A stretch of 63,021 nt of DNA from an uncultured Hyphomicrobiales bacterium (GTDB lineage Bacteria > Pseudomonadota > Alphaproteobacteria > Rhizobiales > Xanthobacteraceae), in NCBI GenBank assembly GCA_903885555.1, contig CAISIV010000021.1, positions 1 to 63,021 on the forward strand, given 5' to 3'. The translations under genes and the position numbers were made by a program. The notes below the pieces were generated by a model. The model had not been told where the DNA came from. It ran no database searches and saw nothing but the letters and a program-made list of their open reading frames with translations. Shown in pieces: positions 17,167 to 24,789 of this stretch. Each line of letters begins with the position of its first letter. Position 1 is the stretch's first letter.

Positions 17167-18768
17167 ATGACAAAAGAAACTTTTGTGCTGATCGTCGGCG
17201 GTGGTCCCGTCGGGCTGTCGGCCTCGATCGATCTGTCCTGGCGCGGCGTGCCGCACATTCTCGTCACCGAGAACGTCGAGACCGCGACGCATCCAAAATG
17301 CAACACGACCAATACGCGCTCGATGGAGCATTTCCGCAGGCTTGGCATCGCCAGGGAATTGCGGTCCGAAGCGCTGCCCGCCGAGCTCGAGCGCGCCAGC
17401 GCCTATGTGACGCGCTATTGCGGCTATGAATTAGGCCGCTTGCCGCGCGCCTATGCCGACTGGCCGACGCCGGAGGTGCCCGCCACCATCTCCCAGATCG
17501 TTCTCGAGAAAACCTTGCGCGCAATCGCCGAAAGCCGCCCGCAAGCGGAGATTATGTTCGGCTGGAAGCTTGTGTCCTTCACCACGCGTGACGACGGCGT
17601 CACTGCCGAAATTGAAAACGTCGCGTCCGGCGAACAGCGGACGGTGCGGGCCCGTTTCATGCTTGGCGCGGACGGCGCCAGCAGCACGGTCCGCCGCGCG
17701 CTGGGCTTGCGCATGGTCGGAGACGACGGCGCCGTGCCGCGCGCCTTCATGGGCGGCACCATGTTGTCCTATTTCATACGCGCGCCCGGTCTGACGGCCG
17801 CTAGCGGCCGCCGGCCCTCGCACATGACCTGGATCATCAATCCGCAGATGCGGGCGATGTTCTATGCGCAGGACGGCCGCGAAAAGTGGGTGGTGCACTA
17901 CGCGGTGCCCGTCGGCATCGACTGGCGTGATGTCAATGCGCAGAAGATGATCCGCGACGCGATCGGCGCGGATGTCGAATTTGAAATTCTGTCGGGTGGC
18001 CCGTGGACCGGCGGCTTGGCGCTGGTCGCCGAACACTATCAGTCCGGTCCGGTATTTCTCGCCGGCGATGCCGCCCATCTGTTCACGCCGCTGGGCGGGC
18101 TGGGCATGAACACCGGCATCGGCGACGTCATGAACCTGACGTGGAAGCTCGCGGCCGTTCATGACGGGTGGGGTGGTCCCAACTTGGCACCGAGTTACGA
18201 AGTCGAGAGACGCCCCATCGGCGTGTGCAATTCGCAGCTCGGCGTTCGCTGTGCGGCCGTCATGGACGGCTGGGAAACGCCGCCGGATTTCGAGGCCGAT
18301 ACGCAGTCGGCAGCCACGACCCGTGCGGCGCTTGGCGCGCGCGCCGTTGTCGAGGACAAACCGCAGTACCGCACCTTGGGTCTGCAACTGGGCGAACGTT
18401 ACGAAGATTCGCCGATCGTCATGCCCGACGGCACGCCGAACCCGCCAAACGATCCGGAGAATTACGTTCCAGTCGACCGGCCCGGGGCTCGCGCGCCGCA
18501 TCTCTGGCTCGGCAAGGACCGTTCGCTTTATGACGCGTTGGGCAAGGGCTTCACGCTGCTCGACTTCGGCGAACCGGATGGCGTCGCGGCTTTGGCCGAC
18601 GCGGCGCGGCAGCGCGGTGTGCCGTTGGAGATTATGCCGCTGGGACCGACCGAGGCATCGCCCTATCGCAGCAAGCTCGTTCTGGTCCGGCCCGATCAGC
18701 ACATCGTCTGGCACGGCGAGCGCGTTTCAGACGCACTCGCCGTCATTGATCGGGTCCGCGGCGCCTAG
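17167..18768 (+). CDS. FAD-dependent monooxygenase (PheA/TfdB family)
   Basis: A 533-residue class A hydroxylase. Motifs are the Rossmann IVGGGPVGLSAS (near residue 8), the DG motif LGADGASSTVRRALG (near 165) and the GD motif FLAGDAAHLFTPLGGLGMNTG (near 298; shown as separate family landmarks). The C-terminal thioredoxin-like domain (about 400-533) is present, as in phenol and 2,4-dichlorophenol hydroxylases. It should insert one oxygen into an aromatic ring using NAD(P)H. The stop codon overlaps that of the convergent MaoC gene through a shared CTAG. Substrate unknown. Confidence 0.86.
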   Translation: MTKETFVLIVGGGPVGLSASIDLSWRGVPHILVTENVETATHPKCNTTNTRSMEHFRRLGIARELRSEALPAELERASAYVTRYCGYELGRLPRAYADWPTPEVPATISQIVLEKTLRAIAESRPQAEIMFGWKLVSFTTRDDGVTAEIENVASGEQRTVRARFMLGADGASSTVRRALGLRMVGDDGAVPRAFMGGTMLSYFIRAPGLTAASGRRPSHMTWIINPQMRAMFYAQDGREKWVVHYAVPVGIDWRDVNAQKMIRDAIGADVEFEILSGGPWTGGLALVAEHYQSGPVFLAGDAAHLFTPLGGLGMNTGIGDVMNLTWKLAAVHDGWGGPNLAPSYEVERRPIGVCNSQLGVRCAAVMDGWETPPDFEADTQSAATTRAALGARAVVEDKPQYRTLGLQLGERYEDSPIVMPDGTPNPPNDPENYVPVDRPGARAPHLWLGKDRSLYDALGKGFTLLDFGEPDGVAALADAARQRGVPLEIMPLGPTEASPYRSKLVLVRPDQHIVWHGERVSDALAVIDRVRGA

Positions 18769-19250
18769 ACCGGCCGCTTGAGGATAAAGGCCTGGCGGCG
18801 GCACTCGGCAACCAGCTTGTTGTCCTGGTTGTAGGCGCGGTGATGCAGCTCGACGATGCCGGCATTGGGCCGCGACTTGGATTCGCGCTTGCCGATGATT
18901 TCGGTCGTGCAGTGCACGGTGTCATTCTCGAACAGCGGATGCGGGAACTTGGTGTCGACCATGCCGAGATTGGCAATAGTGGTGCCGACGGTGAGGTCGG
19001 TGACCGAAATACCGATCATTAGGCCGAGCGTGAACAACGAATTCATCAGCGGCTGACCCCACTCGGTCTCTTTCGTGCAGAATTCACGGTCGATGTGCAG
19101 TGGCTGCGGATTGAGCGTCATGTTGGAGAACAACATGTTGTCCATCTGCGTCACCGTGCGGGTCAGCGTGTGCTCATGCAGCTTGCCGACCTCGAAACCC
19201 TCGAAAAACAGGCCGCCGCGCTTGTGGCGGAGGGACGCGTTCGTGCTCAT
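18765..19250 (-). CDS. MaoC family dehydratase (hotdog fold)
   Basis: A 161-residue protein of the (R)-specific enoyl-CoA hydratase/MaoC type. The segment MTLNPQPLHIDREF near residue 45 matches the catalytic Asp/His hydratase-2 region, although the Asp position reads Asn-Pro-Gln. The start at 19250 follows from the conserved hotdog N-terminus; longer in-frame extensions run through the SDR promoter and coding region and are shadows. It overlaps the hydroxylase stop by 4 nt and is divergent from the SDR/hydratase pair. Related enzymes hydrate mesaconyl- or enoyl-CoA; the real substrate is unknown. Confidence 0.82.
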   Translation of the reverse strand: MSTNASLRHKRGGLFFEGFEVGKLHEHTLTRTVTQMDNMLFSNMTLNPQPLHIDREFCTKETEWGQPLMNSLFTLGLMIGISVTDLTVGTTIANLGMVDTKFPHPLFENDTVHCTTEIIGKRESKSRPNAGIVELHHRAYNQDNKLVAECRRQAFILKRPV

Positions 19251-19373
19251 ACCGGCTTCCTTTTTTAGCTTCCTTGGAAAGGTGGATTTTGGCCCACCGG
19301 GCCGGTCGCGGCAAGTTGCCTCAGACCGCTTTTGTTGGCTTAACTGGCGCCCAAAGACAGAGCCGGGGTCATC

Positions 19374-20285
19374 ATGGGTATTGTTGAAGGCAAGGTTGCC
19401 ATTGTCACGGGAGGCGGCCGCGGCATCGGCCGCGCGGTGTCGTTGCTGATGGCGAAAGAAGGCGCCAGCGTCGTGGTTTGCGATATCGGCGCGAGCCTCG
19501 ACGGCTCCGGCGGCGACGCGGGCCCCGCGCAGGAGGTGGTGGCCGAGATCAAGAAGGGTGGCGGCAAGGCGATTGCCTCGACGCTCAATATCGTCGAGCC
19601 GCAGAATGGCGACCTCATCGTCAAGTCGGCGCTCGATGCCTTCGGCCGCGTCGACATCGTCGTCAACAATGCCGGCATCCTGCGCGACCGCATCTTCCAC
19701 AAGATGAGCTGGTCGGACTGGTCGGACGTGATCGCCGTCCACCTGCACGGCTCATTCAACATGTGTCACGCGGTGGCGGGCATCTTTCGCGAACAGAACT
19801 CCGGCGCCATCGTCAACATGACCTCGACCTCCGGCCTCATCGGCAATTTCGGTCAGGCCAACTACATGGCGGCCAAGCTCGGCATCGTCGGGCTGTCGCG
19901 CGGCATCGCGCTCGACATGCAGCGCTACAATGTTCGCTCGAACTGCATCGCGCCGTTTGCCTGGAGCCGCATGATCGGCTCGATCCCGGCCGAAACCGAT
20001 GCCGAGAAGAAGCGGCTCGAACGGTTGCAGCAGATGACGCCGGAGACCATCGCGCCGCTGGTGGTCTATCTTGGCTCGGATGCCGCCGAAGGCATTTCCG
20101 GGCAGATCTTCTCGGTGCGCAATAACGAGGTGTTTCTGTTCAACCAGACGCGCCCGATCCGCTCGATGCATCGCTCCGATGGCTGGACGCCGGAAAAGCT
20201 CAGCCAGCAGCTGAAAGGCGCCTTCGGTCCCTCGCTCACGCCGCTTGATCGCTCCGGCGATGTGTTTAGCTGGGATCCGATCTGA
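19374..20285 (+). CDS. SDR family oxidoreductase, MFE-2 (3R)-hydroxyacyl-CoA dehydrogenase-like
   Basis: A 303-residue dehydrogenase with a complete active site: TGGGRGIGRA near residue 12, NNAGILRDR near 95, catalytic Ser in MTSTSG near 143 and YMAAK near 160. Length and sequence (NNAGILRDRIF, KLGIVGLSRGIALD) resemble the dehydrogenase domain of peroxisomal multifunctional enzyme type 2. It would oxidise a (3R)-hydroxyacyl-CoA with NAD+. The next gene, 2 nt downstream, encodes the matching hydratase-2, so the pair looks like a split MFE-2. The promoter is probably in the 123-bp gap shared with the divergent MaoC gene, where no specific motif was recognised. Confidence 0.87.
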   Translation: MGIVEGKVAIVTGGGRGIGRAVSLLMAKEGASVVVCDIGASLDGSGGDAGPAQEVVAEIKKGGGKAIASTLNIVEPQNGDLIVKSALDAFGRVDIVVNNAGILRDRIFHKMSWSDWSDVIAVHLHGSFNMCHAVAGIFREQNSGAIVNMTSTSGLIGNFGQANYMAAKLGIVGLSRGIALDMQRYNVRSNCIAPFAWSRMIGSIPAETDAEKKRLERLQQMTPETIAPLVVYLGSDAAEGISGQIFSVRNNEVFLFNQTRPIRSMHRSDGWTPEKLSQQLKGAFGPSLTPLDRSGDVFSWDPI

Positions 20286-20287
20286 TC

Positions 20288-21145
20288 ATGGCGATCGACT
20301 ACGACAAGCTGCTGGCACTGAAAATTCCCGATGCCGAGCAAACCTACGGCGCGAAGGATTGCATCCTCTATGCACTCGGCGTCGGGCTTGGTCTCGACCC
20401 GGTGAATGACGATGAACTGCCGTTCGTCTACGAGAAGAATCTGAAGGTGCTGCCGACGCTCGCCGCAGTGCTGGCGTCGCCCGGCTTCTGGATTCGCGAG
20501 CTCGATACCGGCATCGATTGGGTCAAGCTCGTCCACGGCGAACATAGCGTGGTGCTGCACAAGGAACTTGCCGGCAGCGGCACCCTAGTGAGCAAGAGCC
20601 GAGTGCTCGACGTCGTCGACAAGGGCGAGGGCAAGGGCGCCATCGTCTATTCCGAGCGCAGATTGTTCGACAAAGCCGGCGGCGACCTGATCGCGACCAC
20701 CGTGCAGACCACCTTCTGCCGCGGCGATGGCGGCTTCGGCGGCCCGCCGCGTCCGCAACGGCCGGTGCACGCGATTCCAGAGCGCGCACCCGATCTCGTT
20801 TGCGAGCTGCCGACACGTCCTGAAGCCGCGCTGATCTATCGTCTCTCTGCCGATCTCAATCCGCTGCATGTCGATCCGGCAGTGGCCAAAGCCGCGGGAT
20901 TCCCCAAGCCGATCCTGCATGGTCTGGCGACCTTCGGCGTCGCCGGCCACGCCCTGCTGAAATCGGTATGCGGATACGAACCGGCGCGGCTCAAATCCAT
21001 CGCCGGGCGCTTCTCGGCGCCGGTCTATCCCGGCGAAACGATCCGGACCGAGCTGTGGCGAGACGACGCAGTGGTGAGTTTCCGTGCCAAGGTCGTTGAA
21101 CGCGATGTCGTCGCGATCAATAACGGACGCGCCGAGCTGGGTTAA
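20288..21145 (+). CDS. MaoC/hydratase-2 double-hotdog enoyl-CoA hydratase
   Basis: A 285-residue protein with two hotdog repeats. The hydratase-2 motif YRLSADLNPLHVDPAVA lies near residue 183 with the catalytic Asp and His present, followed by the conserved PILHGLATFG. It matches the hydratase domain of MFE-2 and should convert trans-2-enoyl-CoA to (3R)-hydroxyacyl-CoA. Separated by only 2 nt from the SDR gene, it is certainly co-transcribed, and the two steps are consecutive. Substrate chain type is unknown; a branched or alicyclic acyl-CoA fits the catabolic surroundings. Confidence 0.87.
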   Translation: MAIDYDKLLALKIPDAEQTYGAKDCILYALGVGLGLDPVNDDELPFVYEKNLKVLPTLAAVLASPGFWIRELDTGIDWVKLVHGEHSVVLHKELAGSGTLVSKSRVLDVVDKGEGKGAIVYSERRLFDKAGGDLIATTVQTTFCRGDGGFGGPPRPQRPVHAIPERAPDLVCELPTRPEAALIYRLSADLNPLHVDPAVAKAAGFPKPILHGLATFGVAGHALLKSVCGYEPARLKSIAGRFSAPVYPGETIRTELWRDDAVVSFRAKVVERDVVAINNGRAELG

Positions 21146-21196
21146 CCTACAAGAACCGGCAAGTCCCGATCCGCAGCGGTTTGGAATGGGATTTGC

Positions 21197-21889
21197 ATGG
21201 ATTCTGTCAGGATATGCATGAAAAGACGCCATTCGGAGAAATCGGAGTTGGGCGAGACGCGTAAAGGGTCGGAGCCGCCAGGGCAGGGCAACGTGCCGCG
21301 CCCCCGCGACTCCAACCTCAAGATCGCGATCGTCGACGAAAGCCCCATCCGCGCCGCCATCCTCGAGGATGGCTTGCGCGAAGCCGGTTTTACGTTGGTC
21401 GAGCGCATCGCCGAGACCCGCAATCTGCTGGCGCGCGTCTATGCGATGGACCCCGACGTCATCCTGATCGATCTGGAAAGCCCGAGCCGCGACGAACTGG
21501 AGCAGATGTTCCAGGTCAGCCGCGCCGTGAAGCGGCCGATCGCGATGTTCGTCGATCAGAGCGATACCGCCTCGATCCAGGCGTCAGTCGACGCCGGCGT
21601 GTCGGCCTATATCGTCGGCAATCTGCAGAAAGACCGCATCAAGACCATTCTCGATCTGTGTATTTCGCGCTTCAACGCCTTCGCGCGGCTGCAGGGCGAG
21701 CTCGATCAGGCCAAGGACGCCTTGCAGGAACGCAAGATCATCGATCGCGCCAAGGGCGTGCTGATGAAGGCCAAGAAACTGAGCGAGGAGGACGCTTACG
21801 CCCTCCTGCGCAAGACCGCCATGAACGAACACAAGAAAATCGCCGAGATCGCCCAATCCGTCGTTACTGCCGCGGAGCTGTTCAAATGA
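21197..21889 (+). CDS. nasT: ANTAR domain response regulator NasT (nitrate-responsive antiterminator)
   Basis: A 230-residue protein with a pseudo-receiver domain (KIAIVDESPIRAAILEDG from about residue 42) and a C-terminal ANTAR RNA-binding domain (RAKGVLMKAKKLSEEDAYALLRK, then KKIAEIA; about 170-225). In Azotobacter, Bradyrhizobium and Paracoccus NasT binds hairpins in the nas mRNA leader and prevents termination when released from NasS by nitrate or nitrite. The first about 40 residues are extra for the family; ATG 21218 is a possible alternative start. It overlaps nasS by ATGA, and the expected RNA target lies at 23240-23336. Confidence 0.92.
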   Translation: MDSVRICMKRRHSEKSELGETRKGSEPPGQGNVPRPRDSNLKIAIVDESPIRAAILEDGLREAGFTLVERIAETRNLLARVYAMDPDVILIDLESPSRDELEQMFQVSRAVKRPIAMFVDQSDTASIQASVDAGVSAYIVGNLQKDRIKTILDLCISRFNAFARLQGELDQAKDALQERKIIDRAKGVLMKAKKLSEEDAYALLRKTAMNEHKKIAEIAQSVVTAAELFK

Positions 21890-23076
21890 CCGAAACGAAA
21901 CTTCGCATCGGTTTCATTCCGCTGGTCGACGCAGCGGCGCTGCTGGTGGCCGTCGACGGCGGCTTCACCAAGGCGCAGGGCCTCGACGTCGAATTGGTTC
22001 GCGAAGTGTCGTGGTCGAACGTGCGCGACAAGCTCAATCTCGGGCTGTTCGACGCCGCGCATCTGCTGGCACCGGTCGCGGTGGCGTCCAGCCTCGGCAT
22101 CGGCCATGTCCGCGTGCCCATCATAACGCCCTTTAATCTGGGCATAAATGGCAATTCCATCACGGTGTCACCGCGGCTCTACGCCGACCTTTCCGCGGCC
22201 GCCGATGGTGACATCGCCGATCCACTCGTTTCGGCGCGCGCGCTGGCGCGGTTGATTTCCGAACGCAAGAATCGCAATGCCGAACCGCTGACCTTCGGCA
22301 TGACGTTCCCGTTCTCGCACCACAATTACCAGCTGCGCTACTGGATGGCCGCCGCCGGCATCGATCCGGACGAAGACATACGTCTTGTTGTCCTGCCCCC
22401 GCCTTACATGGTCGACAGTCTCGCTAGCGGGCATGTCGATGGCTTCTGCGTTGGCGCGCCGTGGAATTCGGTGGCGGTCGATCTTGGCGTCGGCCGCATT
22501 CTGCATTTCGGTTGCGAGATTCAGTCGCGCGTGACCGAAAAAGTTTTCGCGGTGCGCGAACGCTGGGCTACCGAACATCCCGATACGCTCAACGCCCTCA
22601 TACGGGCGCTGGCCGCGGCCGCCGATTATATCGAGGACAAACAAAATCTCGACGCGGTGTCGACGATCGTCGGCAAGCGGCTCGGCGTCGAATCGGAAGT
22701 GATCATGCGCACGCTCACCGGCGTGCTGAAGGTGGCGACCGACGGTACGACGCGCAGCAGCGACCGCTACATCCTGATCGGCCGCAACAACGCGATGCGT
22801 CCCGATCCGGTTCAGGCCGCCTGGATTTATGCGCAGATCGTGCGCTGGGGGCAGGCGCCGCTGTCGGAAGAACTCCTCAACCTCGCCCAAGCAGTGTTCC
22901 GCGCCGATCTGTTCGACGCGGTCATCGGTGCTGCGCCGTCCCCGAACGGCAGCGAACCGAACGATGGCATTGGCGCCTTTGTCGGCCCCAATTTCGTGCC
23001 GGACGACATCGCCGGACACCTTGCATCCTGGCGTCCCAGGCGCTCGGAACGGCCCCGTTTGTCGATTGTCCGTTAA
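21886..23076 (+). CDS. nasS: NasS nitrate/nitrite sensor (CmpA/NrtA family, cytoplasmic)
   Basis: A 396-residue periplasmic-binding-protein-fold protein without a signal peptide, the mark that separates NasS from the exported NrtA receptor. It starts directly with the fold (LRIGFIPLVDAAALLVA) and contains the ligand-site segments FGMTFPFSHHNYQLRYWMAAAG and GFCVGAPWNSVAV shared with NrtA. NasS holds NasT inactive and releases it on binding nitrate or nitrite. ATG 21886 overlaps the nasT stop. An inverted repeat, CGCTGC (23083-23088) and GCAGCG (23100-23105), just beyond the stop may end this transcript. Confidence 0.92.
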   Translation: MTETKLRIGFIPLVDAAALLVAVDGGFTKAQGLDVELVREVSWSNVRDKLNLGLFDAAHLLAPVAVASSLGIGHVRVPIITPFNLGINGNSITVSPRLYADLSAAADGDIADPLVSARALARLISERKNRNAEPLTFGMTFPFSHHNYQLRYWMAAAGIDPDEDIRLVVLPPPYMVDSLASGHVDGFCVGAPWNSVAVDLGVGRILHFGCEIQSRVTEKVFAVRERWATEHPDTLNALIRALAAAADYIEDKQNLDAVSTIVGKRLGVESEVIMRTLTGVLKVATDGTTRSSDRYILIGRNNAMRPDPVQAAWIYAQIVRWGQAPLSEELLNLAQAVFRADLFDAVIGAAPSPNGSEPNDGIGAFVGPNFVPDDIAGHLASWRPRRSERPRLSIVR

Positions 23077-23207
23077 TTATTGCGCTGCACAAATTAGTCG
23101 CAGCGTGCGTCGGTGCTGGGCATAAACCAAGTTTCGCCGCTGCGGGGCCTGCAAGCTCATTTTTCCTAACTCATTGATAAAGCTTTGATTTGTTCTAATC
23201 CGCTGGC

Positions 23208-23225
23208 TTGGCACGACACTTGAAT
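23208..23225 (+). promoter_or_regulatory. Candidate sigma54 (-24/-12) promoter of the nas operon
   Basis: The segment TTGGCACGACACTTGAAT matches the RpoN consensus TGGCACG-N4-TTGC: GG lies at 23210-23211 and TTG at 23220-23222, with the correct 10-bp spacing between the -24 and -12 elements. Only the final C of the -12 element differs (A). Transcription would start near 23235, just before the first leader hairpin. NtrC/sigma54 control of nas operons is known in Klebsiella. The rest of the 5' part of this gap (23077-23207) shows only the 23083-23105 inverted repeat and no gene; no perfect NtrC site was found. Confidence 0.6.
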
Positions 23226-23239
23226 AGAGAAGGCTTGGA

Positions 23240-23336
23240 AGCGCCATAAGGCGCTGAGCCCGACGTCGGGCTGACAGCAATGCCGCTGTCTGGGGAGCAC
23301 GAATGCGTGCGCTTCAGGCTGCGGCTTTTTTGTTTT
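23240..23336 (+). promoter_or_regulatory. nas leader RNA: ANTAR-type hairpin and competing intrinsic terminator
   Basis: Four structures can be drawn. Hairpin A is AGCGCC/GGCGCT around ATAA (23240-23255). Hairpin B is the 16-bp palindrome AGCCCGACGTCGGGCT (23257-23272). Hairpin C is GACAGC/GCTGTC closing the hexaloop AATGCC (23273-23290), with A at loop position 1 and G at position 4, as known for ANTAR targets. The terminator pairs 23282-23292 (GCCGCTGTCTG) with 23315-23325 (CAGGCTGCGGC) around an internal GCACG/CGTGC hairpin (23297-23310) and is followed by a T-rich run (23326-23336). The 5' terminator arm reuses the 3' arm of hairpin C, so the two are mutually exclusive. NasT bound to hairpin C should therefore allow read-through. 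The remaining stretch to 23407 holds the ribosome site for NrtA. Confidence 0.7.
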
Positions 23337-23407
23337 TGGGGCGGGCGACAGATCAGGCGGCGACGGCAGACCGGGTTTCTCGAAACACCAGAAGGACAGT
23401 GGGACCA

Positions 23408-24727
23408 ATGACGATCAAAAAGACAAACGAAGGCAAGATCACGATCAATCGCCGTTCGTTTTTGAAATCCAGCGCCGGCACCGCAGCGTTGCTGGGCGCG
23501 GTCGGCACACAGTTTCCCTTCGGCGCGCACATCGCGCAGGCCGCCGGACCTGAAACGACCAAGGCGATTCTCGGCTACATCGCGCTGATGGATGCTTCGC
23601 CCCTGGTGATCGCCAAGGAGAAGGGCATCTTCGCAAAATACGGCATGCCGGACGTCGAAGTTTCAAAGCAAGCGTCCTGGGGCGCGACGCGCGACAACAT
23701 GGTTCTCGGCGGCGCGGCGAACGGCATCGATGGCGCGCATATTCTGACGCCGATGCCGTACCTCATCTCGGCCGGCAAGGTGACGCAGAACAACGTGCCG
23801 ACACCGATGTACATCCTGGCGCGCCTCAATCTCGATGCGCAGGCCATCTCGGTCGCCAACGAATACAAGGACCTCAAGGTCACCGCCGACGCTTCGCCCT
23901 TGAAGGCCGCCTTCGCCAAGAAGATCGCTGACGGCAAGAAGGTCAACGTGGCGATGACCTTCCCGGGCGGCACGCACGATCTCTGGATTCGCTACTGGCT
24001 TGCGGCCGGCGGCATCGACCCTGACAAGGACGTCGCCACCATCGTGGTGCCGCCGCCGCAAATGGTGGCGAACATGAAGGTCGGCAACATGGACGCCTTC
24101 TGTGTCGGCGAGCCGTGGGGCGAGCAACTCGTCAATCAGGGCTTCGGCTTCTCGGCCTGCAGCACCGGCGAAATCTGGAGCAAGCATCCCGAAAAAGCGC
24201 TCGGCATGCGCGCCGAGTGGGTCGACAAGAATCCGAATGCCGCCAAGGCCCTGCTGATGGCGGTGATGGAAGCCCAGCAGTGGTGCGACAAGCCGGAGAA
24301 CCGCCAGGAGATGTCGGAAATCGTCGGCAAGCGGCAATGGTTCAACGTGCCGGTCGCCGACATCATCGGCCGTGCTAACGGCGACATCAATTACGGCAAC
24401 GGACGCGTCGAGAAGGGAACCAAGCAGTTCATGAAGTTCTGGCAGGACCACGCGTCCTATCCCTTCAAGAGCCATGACACCTGGTTCCTCACCGAAGACA
24501 TCCGCTGGGGCAAGTTCGAAGCCTCCACCGACGTCAAGGGCATGGTCAACAAGGTCAACCGCGAAGATCTGTGGCGCGATGCCGCGAAATCGCTCGGCGT
24601 CGCCGCCGCCGATATTCCGGCAACGTCATCGCGCGGCAAAGAGACGATGTTCGACGGCAAGGTATTCGATCCGGAAAACCCGTCCGCCTATCTCAAGAGC
24701 CTCGCCATCAAGCGCGTCGAAGTCTGA
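23408..24727 (+). CDS. nrtA: Nitrate ABC transporter substrate-binding protein (NrtA, CmpA/NrtA family)
   Basis: A 439-residue receptor with a Tat signal peptide (twin Arg in INRRSFLKSSAGTAALLGA, cleavage likely after AQAA near residue 45). It shares with NasS the ligand-site segments AMTFPGGTHDLWIRYWLAAGG and AFCVGEPWGEQL. It binds nitrate or nitrite in the periplasm and delivers it to NrtB. ATG 23408 is chosen because an AAGGA site lies upstream and the Tat motif follows; an in-frame start at 23303 lies inside the terminator hairpin of the leader. It is the first structural gene of the operon. Confidence 0.92.
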   Translation: MTIKKTNEGKITINRRSFLKSSAGTAALLGAVGTQFPFGAHIAQAAGPETTKAILGYIALMDASPLVIAKEKGIFAKYGMPDVEVSKQASWGATRDNMVLGGAANGIDGAHILTPMPYLISAGKVTQNNVPTPMYILARLNLDAQAISVANEYKDLKVTADASPLKAAFAKKIADGKKVNVAMTFPGGTHDLWIRYWLAAGGIDPDKDVATIVVPPPQMVANMKVGNMDAFCVGEPWGEQLVNQGFGFSACSTGEIWSKHPEKALGMRAEWVDKNPNAAKALLMAVMEAQQWCDKPENRQEMSEIVGKRQWFNVPVADIIGRANGDINYGNGRVEKGTKQFMKFWQDHASYPFKSHDTWFLTEDIRWGKFEASTDVKGMVNKVNREDLWRDAAKSLGVAAADIPATSSRGKETMFDGKVFDPENPSAYLKSLAIKRVEV

Positions 24728-24733
24728 CGCAAC

Positions 24734-24759
24734 CGGGCCGCCCGTTTTCGGGCGGCCCG
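24734..24759 (+). terminator. Strong stem-loop between nrtA and nrtB (attenuator or mRNA stabiliser)
   Basis: A perfect 11-bp stem, CGGGCCGCCCG (24734-24744) with CGGGCGGCCCG (24749-24759), closes a TTTT loop directly after the nrtA stop. No T-run follows, so complete termination is unlikely. Such hairpins after binding-protein genes commonly protect the upstream mRNA and raise receptor over permease levels; that role is inferred here. Confidence 0.6.
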
Positions 24760-24789
24760 ATTACTTCGTTTAACCGGAGCATTCACGCG

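Noticed and set aside
23240-23255. Hairpin A as a canonical ANTAR hexaloop
   Set aside because: The simplest folding gives a 6-bp stem with an ATAA tetraloop; no A1/G4 hexaloop can be drawn without breaking pairs, so only hairpin C is claimed as a match.
23303-23407. Upstream in-frame start for NrtA
   Set aside because: It would place the start inside the leader terminator hairpin and put 35 residues before the Tat signal; ATG 23408 has a ribosome site and the twin-Arg motif directly after.
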